Source of the DNA: Leptospira semungkisensis | Lineage (GTDB): Bacteria > Spirochaetota > Leptospiria > Leptospirales > Leptospiraceae | Assembly: GCF_004770055.1 (NCBI RefSeq) | Contig: NZ_RQEP01000010.1 | Span: 124,001 to 188,000, forward strand | Reading direction: 5' to 3' | DNA: 64,000 bases | In this document: piece by piece, positions 18,494 through 30,146 of the stretch | Layout of the letters: each line of letters begins with the position of its first letter | Numbering within the stretch: position 1 is the stretch's first letter | Program-made: the position numbers and the translations under genes | Notes under the pieces: generated by a model | Seen by the model: only the letters and a program-made list of their open reading frames with translations | The model's database searches: none | Told to the model about the DNA's origin: nothing

Positions 18494-18877
18494 TTAGCGG
18501 GAAGCCGCTAAAATTCGGGTTTTTGCTTTTTGAACGAGAGTATTTTTCTCTGTGGAAGGAGGAAGAGCTTCGGCCTCTTCTAGGGCTTTTTGGGCATCAG
18601 CCAGATCGATATCTTCTTTCAGGCTGCCATGGTCGGTTAGGATCGTAACCTTATTGTCTCGGACCTCGAAAAATCCGCCTTCAATAGCCGCGATCTTGGT
18701 CTTATTCCCTTGTCGGACTTCCAACACACCTATCCCCAGAAGAGATACCAAGGAAGTATGCCCCGGATACACTCCGAAGAAACCGTCACTCCCAGGCACG
18801 ACGAGGCTATCAGCATCGCCGTGGAAGAGAAGTTTCTCAGGAGAGATTACGGAAACGTCCAGTTTAGGAGAAGCCAT
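18494..18877 (-). CDS. atpC: ATP synthase epsilon subunit
   Basis: The epsilon subunit is part of the central stalk and inhibits ATP hydrolysis. The 127 residues fit the family: [20 protein letters not shown], the glycine-rich [20 protein letters not shown], and the beta-sandwich end VTILTDHG, then a short helical tail. It follows atpD by 3 nt and is the last subunit gene of the cluster. Confidence 0.96.
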   Translation of the reverse strand: MASPKLDVSVISPEKLLFHGDADSLVVPGSDGFFGVYPGHTSLVSLLGIGVLEVRQGNKTKIAAIEGGFFEVRDNKVTILTDHGSLKEDIDLADAQKALEEAEALPPSTEKNTLVQKAKTRILAASR

Positions 18878-18880
18878 CGA

Positions 18881-21167
<2,287 letters not shown>

Positions 21168-21179
21168 GATCTTTCCCTT

Positions 21180-22694
21180 TTATTTCAGGTTCTTAACGAA
21201 ATCAGCAGCGATTGCGCCAACGACTTCGCCGAGTTTTCCTTCGTCGGAGATTTTCTTTTCGGTACGGATCGCATTCAGGACATCGGAATGTTGAGCTCTA
21301 AGAGTATTCAACAAATGAGTTCCGAACTCGCGCACCTTGGATACAGGAACTTTGTCCATGTGACCACGGGTTACTGCGAAGATCTCAACCACCTGCTCTT
21401 CTACCGGATAAGGGCTGGAAACAGGTTGCTTTAACATTTCAACGATGCGGTATCCTCTGTCCAACTGAGCCTGAGTAACAGGATCCAGATCGGTTCCAAG
21501 CTGAGCGAAAGCTTCCAACTCGCGGAACTGAGCCAATTCCAGTTTCATTTTTCCGGCTACCTGTTTCATCGCCTTGATCTGAGCGGCAGAACCCACACGA
21601 GATACGGAGATACCAACATCCACTGCAGGACGAACCCCGGATGCAAACAGGTTGGATTGAAGATAGATCTGACCGTCAGTGATAGAAATCACGTTAGTCG
21701 GAATATAAGCAGAAACCTCACCCTCTTGGGTCTCGATGATCGGAAGCGCAGTCAGTGATCCTGCTCCGTATTTCTCATCAAGTTTAGCCGCACGCTCTAA
21801 CAAGCGAGAGTGAAGATAGAAAACGTCTCCAGGATAAGCTTCGCGGCCCGGAGGTCTACGAAGAAGGAGACACATTTGGCGATACGCAACCGCTTGCTTA
21901 GACAAGTCATCATAAACTACCAGAGTAGCTTTCTTCTCATTATACATGAAGTATTCAGCGAAGGAACAACCGGAATAAGGAGCGATGTATTGCAGAGGAG
22001 CAGGATCCGCAGCAGTAGCGGAAACCACGATGGTATAATCGAGGGCGCCAACAGCTTTCAGTTTTTCTACGATAGTAGCAACGGTAGAAGCTTTCTGTCC
22101 GATCGCTACGTAAACGCAGATAACTCCGGAACCTTTTTGGTTGATGATCGTATCGAGAGCGATGGAAGTTTTTCCAGTTCCACGGTCTCCGATGATCAAC
22201 TCCCTTTGTCCGCGTCCGATCGGGATCATTGCGTCGATACTTTTGATACCTGTTTGAAGAGGCTCTTCTACAGGTTGTCTTTTAGAGATACCTGGAGCAG
22301 GGCTTTCTACCGCGCGAGTGTGCTTGGTATTGATTGGACCTTTTCCGTCCAAAGGCTCACCCAGAGGGTTTACCACGCGTCCGAGCATTTCCGGTCCTAC
22401 CGGAACCTCAAGGATCTTACCGAGCCTTTTAACGCTGAAACCTTCGCGGATATTCTTATAATCTCCGTAAATAATAACACCCACGGAGTTGTCTTCGAGG
22501 TTGAATGCTTGTCCTCGAACTCCGTTTTGGAATTCAACAAGCTCTCCGGCCATTACGTTTCTAAGACCGAATACTCTCGCGATACCGTCCCCTACTTCTA
22601 GAACGGTTCCAACTTCCTCAACACCCAGGTCTTTTTTATAATTTAAAATTTCCTGTTTGAGAACCGACGTAATTTCGTCCGTTTTAATTTTCAT
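21180..22694 (-). CDS. atpA: ATP synthase alpha subunit
   Basis: The non-catalytic nucleotide-binding F1 subunit. It shows [19 protein letters not shown] (Walker A), the arginine-finger region [20 protein letters not shown], and normal length. The frame opens at a TTG two codons earlier, but the ATG has GGAG six bases upstream and is chosen. Start and atpH stop overlap by 11 nt, which implies translational coupling. Confidence 0.98.
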   Translation of the reverse strand: MKIKTDEITSVLKQEILNYKKDLGVEEVGTVLEVGDGIARVFGLRNVMAGELVEFQNGVRGQAFNLEDNSVGVIIYGDYKNIREGFSVKRLGKILEVPVGPEMLGRVVNPLGEPLDGKGPINTKHTRAVESPAPGISKRQPVEEPLQTGIKSIDAMIPIGRGQRELIIGDRGTGKTSIALDTIINQKGSGVICVYVAIGQKASTVATIVEKLKAVGALDYTIVVSATAADPAPLQYIAPYSGCSFAEYFMYNEKKATLVVYDDLSKQAVAYRQMCLLLRRPPGREAYPGDVFYLHSRLLERAAKLDEKYGAGSLTALPIIETQEGEVSAYIPTNVISITDGQIYLQSNLFASGVRPAVDVGISVSRVGSAAQIKAMKQVAGKMKLELAQFRELEAFAQLGTDLDPVTQAQLDRGYRIVEMLKQPVSSPYPVEEQVVEIFAVTRGHMDKVPVSKVREFGTHLLNTLRAQHSDVLNAIRTEKKISDEGKLGEVVGAIAADFVKNLK

Positions 22695-23244
22695 AAACAA
22701 CTCCGACCGGTAGTTTGCTTTCCAGCAAGGTCTGCCTTACTTTCTTAAGCTGGTTCTTCATAGAACCGTCGATTGACAAGTCTTGGAAGCGGACCACGAA
22801 CCCACCGATTAGGCTTGGGTCTTCACTTGATTCCAAGATAAACTCTGATTTGAATCTTTCTTTTAGTACGTCGCGCAGTTTAGAAAGAGCACCTTCGTCT
22901 AACGCAGGATAGCTTTTCACTTTTGCACGAATTCTTCCCGCCTTGCGATCCAGCTCTTCTTTCAAAGCCTCATGGATTTCGGAAAGAAACGAAAATCTTC
23001 CTCTGCGGAGAAGGACCAGCAAAAAGTTCAGAGTGGTCTCCGAAATTTTGCCTTGGAAGGTTTTTAGTAAAACTGCTTCCTTTTCTTCTCTCTTTACAGA
23101 AGGAGTTTCGAAGAAATCTCGAAACTGAGATTCTACCTGAAAGATACTTACGATAGAATCCAGTTCCTGTTCTGCTTCTTCCGGGGAAGAGCTTGCTTCG
23201 GCAAATGCCGCAGCGTATGTTTTTGGGATCGCAGAATAGCTCAT
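22684..23244 (-). CDS. atpH: ATP synthase delta subunit
   Basis: Delta joins the peripheral stalk to the top of F1. The 186-residue protein has the family pattern: [20 protein letters not shown] at the N-terminus, [20 protein letters not shown] in the middle and the C-terminal [20 protein letters not shown] followed by [10 protein letters not shown]. It sits 1 nt after atpF and overlaps atpA. Confidence 0.93.
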   Translation of the reverse strand: MSYSAIPKTYAAAFAEASSSPEEAEQELDSIVSIFQVESQFRDFFETPSVKREEKEAVLLKTFQGKISETTLNFLLVLLRRGRFSFLSEIHEALKEELDRKAGRIRAKVKSYPALDEGALSKLRDVLKERFKSEFILESSEDPSLIGGFVVRFQDLSIDGSMKNQLKKVRQTLLESKLPVGVVYEN

Positions 23245-23245
23245 T

Positions 23246-23773
23246 TTATGCGCTCAGTTTCCTGATCTTACCTAACTCGCTTTCGATAAATGATTTATAA
23301 TCATCCGCTTTGAGCTGTTTCTCCAGAACCAATCCGGCAACCTGAACGGTCATATCCACGATCTGTCCTTGAAGCTCGGCCAATGCTTTAGATTTTGCGA
23401 GTTCTATGTCTTTCAAAGCTCCGTCTTTTAGGGACTTCACTTCTTTCGCAGCCTCATCCAACATTTTGTTTTTGAGATTGGTAGCGTCCGATTTTGCTTC
23501 TGCTACGATTCCGCTCGCTTGGTCCCTTGCTGCTGCGATTTTTGTTTCATAATCTTTGAGCAGGGCTTCCGCTTCGGAACGTACGTCAGCAGCTTTTCGA
23601 ATATCGTTTTGGATGGTCTCCGCTCTTTCATCAAGAGCTTTGAGAATTACATCCCAAGCGAAAACTTTAAGGATAACTACGACGATTAGAAAAGTAATCA
23701 GGGTCCATATTAATAGACCCGGATTTACATCTAATAATCCGCCTAGCCCCTTACCAGCTGCTAAGAGAAACAA
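23246..23773 (-). CDS. atpF: ATP synthase b subunit
   Basis: The b subunit is the peripheral stalk. One N-terminal membrane helix (NPGLLIWTLITFLIVVVILK) is followed by a long charged helix (ALDERAETIQNDIRKAADVR onward) that would dimerise in the cytoplasm. The 175-residue length is slightly above the 156 of E. coli. There is a single b gene, with no b' paralogue. It begins 2 nt after the c-subunit gene. Confidence 0.95.
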   Translation of the reverse strand: MFLLAAGKGLGGLLDVNPGLLIWTLITFLIVVVILKVFAWDVILKALDERAETIQNDIRKAADVRSEAEALLKDYETKIAAARDQASGIVAEAKSDATNLKNKMLDEAAKEVKSLKDGALKDIELAKSKALAELQGQIVDMTVQVAGLVLEKQLKADDYKSFIESELGKIRKLSA

Positions 23774-23775
23774 GA

Positions 23776-24066
23776 TTATTTACCTTCTGCGGGAGCGGAA
23801 ACTGCTGCAGGGTTTGCAGCTTTAGCTTTTACTGCTTCGTTCAAAGTTCCGCCAGCAAGGAACGCAATTACGATTGCGAACAGAGCGGCACCTTCGATAA
23901 GTGCTGCAGAAATGATCATCGCAGTTTGAATTTTTCCAGCTGCGTCAGGTTGACGGCTGATTCCTTCAGCTGCAGAACCACCGATTCTTCCGATTCCTAA
24001 ACCTGCGCCTAAAATAGCGAGGCCAGCTGCGATTCCCACTCCGATGTATCCAAGTCCGAATTCCAT
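23776..24066 (-). CDS. atpE: ATP synthase c subunit
   Basis: The proteolipid that forms the rotor ring. Two membrane helices flank the polar loop SRQPDAAGKI. The ion-binding carboxylate is E58 in ISAALIEGAALFAIV. The residue after it is Gly, and the position that is Gln in Na+-type rings is Ile here, so proton coupling is expected. The C-terminus has an unusual soluble tail rich in Ala, Lys and Pro (about 17 residues). A strong GGAG ribosome site precedes the ATG, consistent with the high copy number needed. Confidence 0.97.
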   Translation of the reverse strand: MEFGLGYIGVGIAAGLAILGAGLGIGRIGGSAAEGISRQPDAAGKIQTAMIISAALIEGAALFAIVIAFLAGGTLNEAVKAKAANPAAVSAPAEGK

Positions 24067-24111
24067 TTTACTACTTTCTCCTATTTGAAATCAAAACGCT
24101 TTATAATAAAA

Positions 24112-25161
24112 TTAGTGCCTGTGCATGCTCGATCCGATAAAGAGCGAGGTTAATAACGCGAATACGTAAGCTTGAAGGAATGCGACAAACAACTCCAAGA
24201 AGTAAATCGCAGTAGCTCCCGGAACGGAAGCGAAGGCCCCTACCGCGTAGGATTGGAATTGGAAAACAAATCCAAGTAGGGCCAAAATGATCACGTGTCC
24301 CGCAGTCATATTCGCTAAAAGACGCACTGTAAGAGCGAAGGCTTTAGCAAGAGGCGAAATGATGAATTCCAAAGGCCACATGAGTATATACAAAGGCCAA
24401 GGAACTCCATTCGGTACGGAATGAAGAATGAATTTAGGTCCTTGGTATACAAAGCCTGTTCCGTAGATCAAAAGCAATGTGATCAGAGCTAAGCTGACAG
24501 TAACTGAGATATCTCCAGTGACGGTAATCCCGTTCCAAACTTTCGCGATCCAGATCGACTCATGATGACCGGAAGCTAATGCCGCTGCTGCCTCTGCTTC
24601 TTCACCGCCATTGATATAATCCATTCCGAGTTGGATCACTTCTCCCACAGGAGGGAAAAGGCCCATCAGGTTGGAGAATAGAATGAAGAAGAATAACGTG
24701 AAGATATAATGATAATAAGAATGCCCATGACCATCCATGTTCGCATCCACTACGTCTTTCTTGAGGAAACTTACAAATGCTTCGACAGCATTTGCAAATT
24801 TGCTTTGGATTTTGAGAGGATTTCGAGCGATGAGTCGAGCTGCAGGAATGAAAACGAGGAAGAGTAACAAGGAGACGATCCACATCATGGTCACTCGACG
24901 AGTGATATGAAGATCAAAACCGCCTACGAAATGAAATCTATGACCGGTATGATGATCGACAAAGATATTCTCGTTGTGAGAATCGAAACCTTCGTGTCCT
25001 TCATACACTCTGGTTCCCCCGATATTAAAAGGAAACTCAACATGGTCCATTAAGTGATGCACCAACACTTCGTTCAGATCGAAGGATTTGTCTACACTCT
25101 CGGATGCGAACAATGGTAATGAGAAAACGATCAATATTGCGGCGAAGATTTGTTTCAACAT
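24112..25161 (-). CDS. atpB: ATP synthase a subunit with signal peptide and His-rich N-terminal extension
   Basis: Subunit a holds the ion half-channels beside the c-ring. The essential arginine is R280 in AFALTVRLLANMTAGHV. Unlike E. coli AtpB (271 residues) this one has 349: residues 1-19 look like a cleavable signal peptide (QIFAAILIVFSLPLFAS), followed by about 70 residues that would lie in the periplasm and contain ten histidines between positions 35 and 85. Membrane helices start near residue 92. Extended N-termini occur in some other phyla's AtpB. A 115-nt gap separates it from the upstream small membrane-protein gene. Confidence 0.95.
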   Translation of the reverse strand: MLKQIFAAILIVFSLPLFASESVDKSFDLNEVLVHHLMDHVEFPFNIGGTRVYEGHEGFDSHNENIFVDHHTGHRFHFVGGFDLHITRRVTMMWIVSLLLFLVFIPAARLIARNPLKIQSKFANAVEAFVSFLKKDVVDANMDGHGHSYYHYIFTLFFFILFSNLMGLFPPVGEVIQLGMDYINGGEEAEAAAALASGHHESIWIAKVWNGITVTGDISVTVSLALITLLLIYGTGFVYQGPKFILHSVPNGVPWPLYILMWPLEFIISPLAKAFALTVRLLANMTAGHVIILALLGFVFQFQSYAVGAFASVPGATAIYFLELFVAFLQAYVFALLTSLFIGSSMHRH

Positions 25162-25276
25162 ACTTATAAAAGATCCCTATCATCAGGGAGGAAAGATATT
25201 TCGGGAGAGCACCATCCCAGGGTCTTATTCCTACAAAATTTCGAGTAAAACGCGTATATCTTTGCGTTTATGCCCT

Positions 25277-25633
25277 TCACCTTGCGAATACCAATATTAA
25301 AATGTTCGCGAAATGAGCAATAAAAAAACCGAGAATAAAACCTTCCCGTTCACCCATCCAAATAAACAATAGCAAACCGGCTGTTTGTGTTAATAAAGAT
25401 AGAACAGTCGTTCCAAGTTGGGCGGAAAAGTCTTCTTTCGGGAGTTTAGAAAGTATATAAAATCGGAGTGAATAAAAACCGAAAGAGAGCAGAAGAGAAA
25501 GAAACACCCCCTTCCAAAATCCGGAAAATGGTTCCGGTAGAGATCCGTAACAGACCCAGCATACCAGAAGAAGGAAAAATGCCCCGATATAATATTTTCT
25601 GGGTTTAAGAAGGCCTTCTCCCCCTTCTCCCAT
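25277..25633 (-). CDS. AtpI-like small membrane protein of the ATP synthase cluster
   Basis: About 118 residues with four predicted membrane helices (for example KYYIGAFFLLLVCWVCYGSL and GFILGFFIAHFANILILVFA). Position between atpZ and atpB and the topology match AtpI-type proteins, which aid c-ring assembly or ion uptake. Sequence similarity is too low to be certain. The frame is open further upstream inside atpZ, but the ATG just past the atpZ stop is the likely start. Confidence 0.6.
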   Translation of the reverse strand: MGEGGEGLLKPRKYYIGAFFLLLVCWVCYGSLPEPFSGFWKGVFLSLLLSFGFYSLRFYILSKLPKEDFSAQLGTTVLSLLTQTAGLLLFIWMGEREGFILGFFIAHFANILILVFAR

Positions 25634-25637
25634 GCGA

Positions 25638-25871
25638 TTATTTATCTCCCTTCTCGAATTGCCCTGCTCTGTACAAAATGTAATAGATCCCATAGCTAAA
25701 GCCGAAGACTAAACCTCCGAGGATCCCGAAGGGAGACCAACTGAATTTGGAATCCAAGTATCTCCCTATAAAGAAGGAAGCGCCAATGATAAAGCAAAAC
25801 TCCATTCCGAGGCTAGCGAGTCCCCAAGGAGATTGATTTTTATCAGAAGGAGGTTTGGGAGATTCTTCCAT
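25638..25871 (-). CDS. AtpZ/AtpI-family F0F1 ATPase accessory protein
   Basis: A 77-residue protein with two membrane helices: LGMEFCFIIGASFFIGRYLD and the following SPFGILGGLVFGFSYGIYYI. The first helix with G-x-x-x-G-x-x-L-D pattern is the mark of the small AtpZ-type proteins found ahead of F-ATPase operons. It starts 1 nt after the lepB stop, so it is translated from the same message. Confidence 0.75.
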   Translation of the reverse strand: MEESPKPPSDKNQSPWGLASLGMEFCFIIGASFFIGRYLDSKFSWSPFGILGGLVFGFSYGIYYILYRAGQFEKGDK

Positions 25872-25872
25872 A

Positions 25873-26907
25873 TTATTCTAAGATGGTTCCGATCCTGGAC
25901 CAGCGGATCTCCATACGAGGAATTCTATAGAAGATCGTGCTTTTAAGCCAGCCCATTTGGTCTCTGTCCAAATAACTAGAATGCATTTTAGGGATCGAAT
26001 TGTAATATCCGGTGTCCTTACACTTGGATTCTAATTCGTCTCCTTCATATCTGGGTGCATCGCTTTGCCCTAGGTCTGCCAGATCTTTTCCGCTCTTGTA
26101 CTGACAAACATGATCCTTCCAATTGATGGAGAAATAGATCATGAGGGCCTTTCCGAGCACGTCTTCTCTTGGCACAAATCCCCAATCTCTGGAATCGAAT
26201 GAGTTCGGTCGATTGTCCCCTTGCATCATATAATAATTTTCTGGAATTAGACAACCGGTAGGCTTATAGCAATCAGTGCCCTTTTCTATATGAGGACCCT
26301 CGATTACATAATGTCCGAAGCCAGGTTTCTTCTCTTGGAAAACATAGTTCTCCACGGCACCCGGATCATCTAGATCATAGAGCAGACTTCCGGGATCGAC
26401 TTCTTGGAATTCGTACGGTTGGAATTCTTGGCTCCCCTTCTCCATATATTCTATGGCACCGTAATAGATCTGCTTTCCATCGCGGATCAAAGGCTTGGGA
26501 GTAATTCGGATCCGATCACCTGGAATTCCGATCACTCTCTTTACGAAACGCTTAGGGAACCAACCTTCTCTGGATTCTCCTGGTTCGCGTAACGCGCCAG
26601 CCGGTGGAACGAAGGTCACGATATCTCCTCTCTTAGGATCATCGTAACGGAGCAGCTCCTTTTCGGTAAACGGAACGCGCAGGGAATATCTCATCTTATT
26701 CACAAAGAGAAAATCTCCGATCTTCAAAGTAGGGATCATCGAACCGGAAGGAATATTATTCGCGTCCAAGACGGAAGATTTAAAAGCCAATACTAATAAA
26801 ACGATGAAAAGAAAAGAGAATGTGGAATCTACAGATTCTTCCCCGATGATTGTTTGGACCCAGGAAGGGAGATGTTTGACGAAGGTACTGCCCTTAGGCT
26901 TATTCAT
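25873..26907 (-). CDS. lepB: Signal peptidase I
   Basis: The membrane-anchored serine/lysine protease that cuts signal peptides of secreted proteins. One N-terminal membrane helix (FSFLFIVLLVLAFKSSVLDA) precedes the nucleophile S56 in NIPSGSMIPTLKIGDF; the general base is K123 in RFVKRVIGIPGDR. The later box GDNRPNSFDSRDWGFVP is complete. At 344 residues it has a large insert between the boxes. It is first in a tight series with atpZ and the ATP synthase genes. No ribosome site precedes the ATG, and a promoter ends 7 nt upstream, so a leaderless message is possible. Confidence 0.95.
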   Translation of the reverse strand: MNKPKGSTFVKHLPSWVQTIIGEESVDSTFSFLFIVLLVLAFKSSVLDANNIPSGSMIPTLKIGDFLFVNKMRYSLRVPFTEKELLRYDDPKRGDIVTFVPPAGALREPGESREGWFPKRFVKRVIGIPGDRIRITPKPLIRDGKQIYYGAIEYMEKGSQEFQPYEFQEVDPGSLLYDLDDPGAVENYVFQEKKPGFGHYVIEGPHIEKGTDCYKPTGCLIPENYYMMQGDNRPNSFDSRDWGFVPREDVLGKALMIYFSINWKDHVCQYKSGKDLADLGQSDAPRYEGDELESKCKDTGYYNSIPKMHSSYLDRDQMGWLKSTIFYRIPRMEIRWSRIGTILE

Positions 26908-26914
26908 AGGTCTA

Positions 26915-26942
26915 TTGATACGGAAAGTGGATTTCCCGTCAA
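26915..26942 (-). promoter_or_regulatory. Sigma-70-like promoter of lepB-atp
   Basis: On the minus strand: TTGACG, 16-nt spacer, TATCAA, then only 7 nt to the lepB ATG. Transcription would start at or next to the ATG. Confidence 0.5.
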
Positions 26943-27022
26943 TAACACGCCGGTATTGGCCGAAGATCCGAATTCAGAGCGTCTCGCAATTTCAGTAAAA
27001 AATCAAAAATCCTTACTCTTTT

Positions 27023-27850
27023 TTGGAAAAAGACGATACTAGAAACGTGAAAGAGCAGATAGACCGCAAAATCATCGAACTCAGACGCTACCTCATCTCT
27101 CTGATGCGTAGTTATCCTATCGTCGGCCTCAAAGGCGGAACGGAGACGGAAGACATGGACTCTGATGAGATCCGAGTCTTGCATATGATCGCTAAGGATC
27201 TGGTCCCGGTCACTGTTAAGATTGGTGGCCCGGAGGCGAGAACCGATATCCGGATGCTCGTGAAGGAAGAAATCGAAGGGATTTCCGCTCCGATGATCGA
27301 GTCTGCTTACGCTCTTAAGAATTTTATTTCTACTCTCAAAAGCATGCTCACTCCTGTCACTTTTTCAAAAGTGAATAAGGCAATCAATTTGGAGACGATT
27401 ACCGGTTATAAGAATATGCTGGAGATCGCCGATTCTAAAGCATTCGAAGATCTAGACCAAGTAACCGCTGCCAGATCCGATCTATCCGCATCCATGGGAC
27501 TCATCCCGGATGATATAGAAGTCATGAAGGTGACCCGTACAATCGTAGCCATCTCTAAAGATAGAGGAAAGAAGACTTCTGTTGGCGGCACGATCACTAA
27601 ACAGAATTTCAGAAAGATCGCCGAGGAAATTCGTCCGGACAAGATCAACTCCCGCCACGTATGCGTGGACGCTATTCAATCGGCAGAAAAAGTCGCAGAA
27701 GAAGTAGCGGAAGCTATGCTTCAGTTCGAGATAGAACTGTATGATCTGTTTTCTATATTAAAGCCGGAGAAATCCTACGGATATAAGAATCGTATGGAGA
27801 CGAACCGGGAAAGGATCGGGTCCAGAAAGGTCCTCTACTCTATCCGGTAA
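27023..27850 (+). CDS. HpcH/HpaI aldolase / citrate lyase-like protein
   Basis: The 275-residue protein resembles the TIM-barrel aldolase/citrate-lyase-beta family: VTVKIGGPEARTDIRML, the strand EGISAPMIESAYALKNF, KAINLETITGYKNM, and VTAARSDLSASMGL, which corresponds to the family's substrate/metal loop ending in a D-L-S. Those proteins cleave or form C-C bonds of 2-oxo acids or CoA thioesters; the substrate here is unknown. The listed start is a TTG; a GTG at 27047 is equally possible and neither has a clear ribosome site. It is followed after 3 nt by a TetR regulator gene. Confidence 0.7.
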   Translation: MEKDDTRNVKEQIDRKIIELRRYLISLMRSYPIVGLKGGTETEDMDSDEIRVLHMIAKDLVPVTVKIGGPEARTDIRMLVKEEIEGISAPMIESAYALKNFISTLKSMLTPVTFSKVNKAINLETITGYKNMLEIADSKAFEDLDQVTAARSDLSASMGLIPDDIEVMKVTRTIVAISKDRGKKTSVGGTITKQNFRKIAEEIRPDKINSRHVCVDAIQSAEKVAEEVAEAMLQFEIELYDLFSILKPEKSYGYKNRMETNRERIGSRKVLYSIR

Positions 27851-27853
27851 AAA

Positions 27854-28405
27854 ATGGCCAAAGACACCAGAGATCTTATATTAAAAACTTCTTTAAAACT
27901 CTTTTCAGAACAAGGGTACCACGGCTCTACGATGCGTCAGATCGCGCAGAGAGCCGGCCTTTCCTTGGGACTCGCCTACCGTTATTTCGAATCCAAGGAA
28001 TCCATTCTAGAAGGTATCATAGAATCTCACGATACTATATTGAAGAAGTATTTACCTGAGAAATTGAACCCTTCTGAAAACAGAAGCGAGCTCATCCAGT
28101 TCTTAGGTGGACAGATCGTTAAACTCGTAAAAGAAAACGAAGAATATCTACGCCTCTATTGGAGCCTAATGCTCCAACCAAAGATCCACAGACTGAAGAA
28201 AAGAAATATCCATCTGGTAAATCTGATCTTCTATGAGAATTCTAAAAAGATAATATTGGTGCTTAAACCGAATTATTCAGAATTTGAAGTGAAGAACCTT
28301 ACTTCGGCAATCATCGGCTATATGGTAAATCATCTTACCAATAAGAGAGAATTTACATTAGAAGATTTTCGTGCATATATAGTATACGCGTTGGAGAATA
28401 CCTAA
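27854..28405 (+). CDS. TetR/AcrR-family transcriptional regulator
   Basis: A 183-residue regulator. The N-terminal HTH is clear: LKLFSEQGYHGSTMRQIAQR then AGLSLGLAYRYFESKESIL, the recognition helix with the usual Y-x-Y-F. The C-terminal ligand domain is not conserved enough to suggest an inducer. It sits between an aldolase-like gene and corA on the same strand and probably belongs to that transcript. Confidence 0.93.
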   Translation: MAKDTRDLILKTSLKLFSEQGYHGSTMRQIAQRAGLSLGLAYRYFESKESILEGIIESHDTILKKYLPEKLNPSENRSELIQFLGGQIVKLVKENEEYLRLYWSLMLQPKIHRLKKRNIHLVNLIFYENSKKIILVLKPNYSEFEVKNLTSAIIGYMVNHLTNKREFTLEDFRAYIVYALENT

Positions 28406-28425
28406 AAGGTTGCGGAGATAGGTAG

Positions 28426-29427
28426 ATGATCCGCGTTCTTTCCTTTCCTCCCTCTCACTCAAAAAATTCCAACTCCAAGGCAGTCCTTAGACAAACAGAT
28501 CTTTCCTTTCGCAAGAAATTCTCTTTAGCAAAGACCTTACAAAAAGAAAAGGTTTGGATCGATATAGAAAATCCAACAGAAGAGGACCTACTCTTTCTCT
28601 CTAATAATTGCGGATTTCATGATCTTGCGATCGAAGATTGCATTAACCGAAATCAAAGACCTAAATTCGAAGATTACGAGGATCACGCATTCATCGTTTT
28701 GCATAGTTTCAAGTCGGAAGGAGAACAGTCCTATGCCGCGAAAGAAACCCATGTATTCTTCAATCAGAAATTCATCGTGTCGGTTCATGAACATAAAGAA
28801 CCTCTGATCGATTTCCTTTGGCATCGCTGCACAAGTGAACCGAATATTTCCTCCAAGGGAACGGATCATGTTCTCTATCTATTGTTCGATCTGCTTGTAG
28901 ATTCTAATTTTCCAATTTTAGATCAAATCTCCGACGAGATCACCGACTTGGAAAATCAGATCCTTATGAATGATGTTCGGCCCGACTTCATTACGAATAT
29001 ATTATACATCAAAAGAAATCTGGTCAGAATGAGAAGGGTTCTTTCCCCGCAAAGAGAAGTCCTAAACCTGATCATGAGGCACGAAGACAAATTCCTTTCT
29101 GAAAAGATCCGTTTTTATTTTAGGGACGTTTACGATCATTTGAGTAGGCTTGTGGAAACCATAGACATGGACAGAGATCTGATCGGAAACTCTATGGACG
29201 CTTATTTTTCATTATTGTCCCAAAGAACAAACGATATCATCAAGCAATTGACCCTGGTCTCCATGATATTCATGCCACTCACCTTTTTAACCGGTTTCTT
29301 CGGGATGAATTTTGCCGACCTGCCTTACGGAAGTAAAACTCTCTTAGCGGCCTCCGTTACTACCATTCTTACGATACCGGCATTGATGATTTTGTATTTT
29401 AAATACAAAAATTGGTTCAAAGATTAG
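28426..29427 (+). CDS. corA: CorA-family divalent cation transporter
   Basis: CorA channels admit Mg2+ (sometimes Co2+ or Zn2+). The 333-residue protein has the cytoplasmic alpha/beta domain (WIDIENPTEEDLLFLSNNCG), the long stalk helices, and two C-terminal membrane helices. The first ends in the family signature FLTGFFGMNF (GMN), and the last ends with a basic tail YFKYKNWFKD. GGAG lies ahead of the ATG. It follows the TetR gene by 20 nt. Confidence 0.95.
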   Translation: MIRVLSFPPSHSKNSNSKAVLRQTDLSFRKKFSLAKTLQKEKVWIDIENPTEEDLLFLSNNCGFHDLAIEDCINRNQRPKFEDYEDHAFIVLHSFKSEGEQSYAAKETHVFFNQKFIVSVHEHKEPLIDFLWHRCTSEPNISSKGTDHVLYLLFDLLVDSNFPILDQISDEITDLENQILMNDVRPDFITNILYIKRNLVRMRRVLSPQREVLNLIMRHEDKFLSEKIRFYFRDVYDHLSRLVETIDMDRDLIGNSMDAYFSLLSQRTNDIIKQLTLVSMIFMPLTFLTGFFGMNFADLPYGSKTLLAASVTTILTIPALMILYFKYKNWFKD

Positions 29428-29437
29428 TCCAATCTCC

Positions 29438-30136
29438 ATGGACAAAAAAATCGCAATTGTAACCGGAGCAAGCAGAGGAATAGGAGAAGAAGTCTCCAAG
29501 GAGCTCGCTAAGGAAGGCGTTCATATTGTTTGCGTTTCTCGCAAAAAGGAAGATTCCCAAAAAACTGTGGATTTCATCCTGAAGAATGGAGGCTCTGCGG
29601 AAGCGTTTGCTTTGGACGTTTCGGACCCTTCTGCCATTCAGGAATTTCTTTCTACAGTGATCTCTAAATTTCCAAGAATAGACATTCTTGTGAATAATGC
29701 AGGGATCTATTTGGACAAAGGCTCCATCCAAGATACGACTCTGGAAATGCTTCAAGGCACTTTGAATGTAAATCTGATCGGTCCTTTTCTTCTTTCCCAA
29801 AAGATCTTGAGCCAAATGAAGAAAAACGGTTACGGAAGAATCGTAAATGTAAGCTCCGGTATGGGACAACTCTATGATATGAGTTCGGGATATGCCGCCT
29901 ATCGTATCTCCAAGACTGCGTTAAGCGCTCTTACGCGAATCCTTCATGCAGAAGCGGGAAGTCCGAATATCAAAATAAATTCAGTATGTCCCGGCTGGGT
30001 CCGAACAGATATGGGAGGTCCAGGAGCGAGCCGATCGGTAGAGAAAGGCGCGGAAACAATCGTATGGGCCGCACTTCTAAATGAAAAAGGCCCCTCAGGT
30101 GTATTCTTAAGAGATAAGAAAGAAATTCCTTGGTAA
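29438..30136 (+). CDS. Short-chain dehydrogenase/reductase
   Basis: A classical SDR of 232 residues: dinucleotide-binding AIVTGASRGIGEEVSKELA, the structural motif ILVNNAGIYLD, catalytic serine in IVNVSSGMGQ, and the YxxxK pair in SSGYAAYRISKTALSAL, followed by INSVCPGWVRTDMGG. This supports NAD(P)H-dependent oxidoreduction of a hydroxy/oxo compound, but substrate cannot be read from sequence. It is the last gene of the plus-strand group and converges on the LytTR regulator. Confidence 0.92.
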   Translation: MDKKIAIVTGASRGIGEEVSKELAKEGVHIVCVSRKKEDSQKTVDFILKNGGSAEAFALDVSDPSAIQEFLSTVISKFPRIDILVNNAGIYLDKGSIQDTTLEMLQGTLNVNLIGPFLLSQKILSQMKKNGYGRIVNVSSGMGQLYDMSSGYAAYRISKTALSALTRILHAEAGSPNIKINSVCPGWVRTDMGGPGASRSVEKGAETIVWAALLNEKGPSGVFLRDKKEIPW

Positions 30137-30146
30137 TATTCTCAGA

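Noticed and set aside
23776..24066. Sodium-type c-ring
   Set aside because: Ile and Gly stand at the positions that are Gln and Ser/Thr in Na+-binding c subunits.
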